NCBI GenBank assembly: GCA_965368115.1
Contig: CBDULQ010000076.1
Span: 1 to 14,702, forward strand
Reading direction: 5' to 3'
Source: CBDULQ01 sp965368115
GTDB taxonomy: Bacteria > Pseudomonadota > Gammaproteobacteria > SZUA-229
Length of the DNA stretch: 14,702 nucleotides
Shown: positions 12,110 through 14,702 of the stretch, in pieces
Position numbering within the stretch: position 1 is the first letter of the stretch
Layout of the letters: each line of letters begins with the position of its first letter
Notes under the pieces: model-generated
Told to the model about the DNA's origin: nothing
Database searches by the model: none
Seen by the model: only the letters and a program-made list of their open reading frames with translations
Made by a program: the position numbers and the translations under genes

Positions 12110-13315
12110 ATGACTCGACTGCATAATCGACATATCCTGCTCGGCGTCACCGGCGGCATCGCCGCCTACAAAAGCGCGGAACTGGTGCGTCGCCTGCGTG
12201 ATGCCGGCGCGCGCGTGCGCGTGGTGATGACACGGGCCGCCACCGAGTTCGTCACGCCGCTGACCTTCCAGGCCCTGTCCGGCGAACCGGTGCACCTGGA
12301 TCTGCTCGACGAGCGCGCGGAAGCCGCCATGGGGCACATCGAGCTGGCACGCTGGGCGGATGCGGTACTGGTGGCGCCGGCCACGGCGGATTTTATCGCC
12401 CGTCTGGTTCAGGGACGTGGTGACGACCTGCTCAGCACTCTGTGCCTGGCCACGGCGGCACCGCTGGCGCTGGCCCCGGCGATGAATCAGCAGATGTGGG
12501 CCAGCCCGGCCACCCAGGACAATATCGCCACACTGCGCGAACGCGGTATGCAGCTGTTCGGCCCCACCGCCGGCGACCAGGCCTGCGGCGATACCGGCAT
12601 GGGGCGCATGCTGGAGGTGCCCGAACTGGTCACACTCACCGATCAGCTGTTCGATAACCAGCTGCTGGCCGGACTGCGGGTGATGATTACCGCCGGCCCC
12701 ACCCACGAGGCCCTGGACCCGGTACGCTTCATCGGCAACCACAGTTCCGGGCGCATGGGTTTCGCCCTGGCTGAAGCCGCCCGCGATGCCGGCGCCCGGG
12801 TTACCCTGGTGGCCGGGCCGGTGACCCTGGAAACCCCGGCGGACATCGAGCGCATCGATGTGGTGTCGGCTCAACAGATGTATGAAGCGGTAATGACCCA
12901 CATCGCGGTGCAGGATCTGTTCATCGGCTGCGCCGCGGTCGCCGACTATCGGCCGGTAGAAACGGCCGAACACAAGATCAAGAAGTCCGCCGAGCGGCTT
13001 AGTATCGAGCTGCAACGCAACCCGGATATCCTCGCTGAAGTCGCCGCCCTCGACAGTCCCCCGTTCTGCGTCGGTTTCGCCGCGGAAACCGATAACCTGG
13101 AACAGTACGCGCGTGCCAAACTGGCTGCCAAAAAATTGCACATGATCGCAGCCAATGCGGTGGGCAGCACAGAAGACAGCGGCTTCAACAGCGCATACAA
13201 TGCGCTGCAGGTATACTGGCCCGATGGCTCGGCAATGCTGGAAAAAGCCGGCAAGCCACTGATCGCCCGCCAGCTAATCGAACTGATTGCACAACACTAC
13301 AAGACGTCACAATGA
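12110..13315 (+). CDS. coaBC: CoaBC: phosphopantothenoylcysteine decarboxylase / phosphopantothenate-cysteine ligase
   Basis: This 401-residue bifunctional cytoplasmic enzyme of coenzyme A synthesis joins cysteine to phosphopantothenate (CoaB, using CTP in bacteria) and decarboxylates the product (CoaC, FMN-dependent). The CoaC half (about 1-185) shows LLGVTGGIAAYKSAEL, the active His76 (GHIELARWAD), the substrate motif PAMNQQMW (123-130) and the flap Cys159 (ACGDTGMGRM). The CoaB half (about 188-401) shows TAGPTHEALDPVRFI, NHSSGRMG, ADYRP (278-282) and the lysine cluster KIKKS (289-293). All key residues are present, at positions within one of the E. coli enzyme as I recall them. I prefer ATG 12110 because a -10 element covers 12097-12102; ATG 12101 adds three residues. 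It overlaps dut by four bases (ATGA). Confidence 0.96.
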   Translation: MTRLHNRHILLGVTGGIAAYKSAELVRRLRDAGARVRVVMTRAATEFVTPLTFQALSGEPVHLDLLDERAEAAMGHIELARWADAVLVAPATADFIARLVQGRGDDLLSTLCLATAAPLALAPAMNQQMWASPATQDNIATLRERGMQLFGPTAGDQACGDTGMGRMLEVPELVTLTDQLFDNQLLAGLRVMITAGPTHEALDPVRFIGNHSSGRMGFALAEAARDAGARVTLVAGPVTLETPADIERIDVVSAQQMYEAVMTHIAVQDLFIGCAAVADYRPVETAEHKIKKSAERLSIELQRNPDILAEVAALDSPPFCVGFAAETDNLEQYARAKLAAKKLHMIAANAVGSTEDSGFNSAYNALQVYWPDGSAMLEKAGKPLIARQLIELIAQHYKTSQ

Positions 13316-13767
13316 AAAAAATTCAGCTGAAAATACTCGACCCTCGCATTGGCAAAGACATCCCGCTGCCGGAACATGCCACTGCCGGTTCCGCCGGTAT
13401 GGACCTGCGTGCATGCATCGATGACACCATCACCCTGCAGCCGGGCGACACCGAACTGGTGCCCACCGGTATCGCCATTCATATCAATGATCCCGGCCTC
13501 GCCGCAACGATCTTGCCGCGTTCCGGGCTGGGTCATAAACACGGTATCGTGCTCGGCAACCTGGTCGGGCTGATCGATTCAGATTACCAGGGCCAGTTGT
13601 TTGTCTCGGTATGGAATCGGGGCCAGGGCAGCTTTACCATCGAACCCGGTGACCGTATCGCGCAACTGGTGTTCGTCCCGGTGGTGCAGGTGGACTGGGA
13701 ACAGGTCAGTGATTTCGAGCAAAGCGATCGCGCTGCCGGTGGTTTCGGATCAACCGGTCGCGGTTAA
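13312..13767 (+). CDS. dut: Deoxyuridine triphosphatase (dUTPase)
   Basis: This 151-residue trimeric-type dUTPase hydrolyses dUTP to dUMP and pyrophosphate, keeping uracil out of DNA and supplying dUMP for dTMP synthesis. All five conserved motifs are seen: AGSAGMDLRA (25-34), PRSGLGHKHG (69-78), GLIDSDYQG (86-94, with the catalytic Asp), RIAQLVF (115-121) and the mobile C-terminal arm GGFGSTGR (143-150). The length is normal for the bacterial enzyme. The ATG overlaps the coaBC stop in ATGA, so translation is coupled. The following algC begins 51 bp later with its own ribosome binding site. Confidence 0.97.
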   Translation: MKKIQLKILDPRIGKDIPLPEHATAGSAGMDLRACIDDTITLQPGDTELVPTGIAIHINDPGLAATILPRSGLGHKHGIVLGNLVGLIDSDYQGQLFVSVWNRGQGSFTIEPGDRIAQLVFVPVVQVDWEQVSDFEQSDRAAGGFGSTGRG

Positions 13768-13817
13768 TCGACGCACCACCTGCGGCTATCCAATCAATTT
13801 TTTCACAGGACACATTC

Positions 13818-14702
13818 ATGAGCACAATCACGCCAGCCATCTTCCGGGCGTATGACATTCGCGGTATCGTCAGCGACGACCTGACCCCGGATGCGGTTCG
13901 CCGCATCGGTCAGTCTTTCGCCAGTGAATCCCGTGACCAGGGCTGCACAAGCGTTGTCATTGGACGCGACGGACGTTTACACAGCGAACAGTTATCACAG
14001 GCACTCGCCGCCGGTTTACAGGCTGGTGGTTGCGATGTCATCGATGTCGGCCTGGTCCCCACACCAGTATTGTATTTCGCAACACATCATTTACAGACCG
14101 GTACCGGCATCATGATCACCGGCAGTCACAACCCGCCGGAATATAACGGCCTGAAGATGGTGATGGCCGGCAAGACCTTATACGGCGATGACATTCAGAA
14201 ATTACGACAACGCATCGAAGACGACCAGCTCAGTACAGGGCAGGGCGACTATCAACAGCAGGATGTCAAACCGGTGTACATCGAACGCATCGTCGGTGAC
14301 GTAAAACTCGACAAACCGCTGAACATTGCTGTGGATTGCGGCAACGGTGTCGCCGCGGTGATTGCCACCGAACTGTTCAGTAAACTCGGCTGTCAGGTCA
14401 GCGAACTGTTCTGCGAAGTGGACGGCACTTTCCCCAACCATCATCCGGACCCGAGCAAACTGGAAAATCTCGAAGATCTGCGCAACTGCATTCGCGACCA
14501 GTCACTGGATCTGGGCCTGGCTTTCGACGGCGACGGCGATCGCGTCGGCATTGTCGATAACGAACTGAATATTATTTTCCCGGACCGGCAGATGATTCTG
14601 TATGCCGAAGACGTACTGTCACGCAACCCGGGCGCGCAGATCATCTACGACATCAAATCCAGTTATCACCTGGGCAAGGCGATCGAAGACATGGGTGGCG
14701 AT
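13818..14702 (+). CDS. algC: AlgC-type phosphomannomutase/phosphoglucomutase, 5' part
   Basis: The first 295 codons of an open frame run off the window end; Pseudomonas AlgC has roughly 460 residues, so about a third is missing. It belongs to the alpha-D-phosphohexomutase family, which moves phosphate between C6 and C1 of mannose or glucose through a phosphoserine, supplying precursors for alginate, LPS and other polysaccharides. Visible motifs are FRAYDIRGIV near the start, the active phosphoserine loop TGSHNPP (Ser103), the Mg2+ loop DGDGDR (237-242) and the sugar/phosphate-binding segment VDCGNGV (172-178). AGGA at 13807-13810, seven bases before the ATG, is the ribosome binding site. It follows dut in the order coaBC-dut-algC, as in Pseudomonas, and could be read from the same transcript. 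Confidence 0.92.
   Translation, partial: MSTITPAIFRAYDIRGIVSDDLTPDAVRRIGQSFASESRDQGCTSVVIGRDGRLHSEQLSQALAAGLQAGGCDVIDVGLVPTPVLYFATHHLQTGTGIMITGSHNPPEYNGLKMVMAGKTLYGDDIQKLRQRIEDDQLSTGQGDYQQQDVKPVYIERIVGDVKLDKPLNIAVDCGNGVAAVIATELFSKLGCQVSELFCEVDGTFPNHHPDPSKLENLEDLRNCIRDQSLDLGLAFDGDGDRVGIVDNELNIIFPDRQMILYAEDVLSRNPGAQIIYDIKSSYHLGKAIEDMGGD

Noticed and set aside
11996..13141. 381-codon minus-strand ORF opposite coaBC
   Set aside because: coaBC is unmistakable with all active-site motifs; the antisense product is His/Gly/Gln-rich without a domain.

Overview
The window is chromosomal DNA of a gammaproteobacterium with moderately high GC content. The right end carries radC next to coaBC-dut-algC, the order I know from Pseudomonas and related Gammaproteobacteria, and the reading frames are bacterial in style (short gaps, ATGA overlaps, Shine-Dalgarno sites). 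The genus cannot be named from this sequence. I saw no tRNA, rRNA, CRISPR array, insertion sequence or phage gene.

Left part (1-1281): the 3' end of a chalcone isomerase-like gene, a small DUF6316-like gene, and a MazG-like nucleotide pyrophosphohydrolase gene on the minus strand. A gene-poor stretch follows (910-1281). It holds promoter-like sequences, a foldable leader and a doubtful small ORF.

Central part (1282-9462): six tightly spaced plus-strand genes that look like one transcription unit. In order they encode a predicted outer-membrane beta-barrel with an Ig-like front domain, an exported three-part beta-sandwich protein, an ECF sigma factor, a membrane anti-sigma factor, an exported S8 (subtilisin-like) protease with a TIG-like N-terminal domain and a Thr-rich linker, and a probable lipoprotein with a cadherin-like domain plus seven FG-GAP repeats. 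Four of the six products carry export signals, and the regulator pair sits in the middle. I read this as a self-regulated cell-envelope or surface system. The C-terminal periplasmic part of the anti-sigma factor looks like a subtilisin-type propeptide/inhibitor domain, and the next gene encodes a subtilisin with a propeptide of its own. A protease-inhibitor type contact could therefore link secretion or activity of the protease to sigma-factor release. This is the best candidate for an undescribed system here.

Right part (9459-14702): fetB and fetA (a two-gene iron-export-type ABC transporter, minus strand), a small exported FimV/LysM-like protein (plus), radC (minus), then coaBC-dut-algC (plus; algC runs off the end). 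These are mostly household genes: coenzyme A synthesis, dUTP removal, and sugar-phosphate mutase for surface polysaccharides. Two convergent gene pairs (9459-9462 and 11319-11322) interlock their stop codons in the same four bases, CTAA, leaving no room for a terminator between them. The fetA/FimV-like divergent spacer carries two mirror-image extended -10 elements, and an extended -10 element sits directly on the coaBC start.
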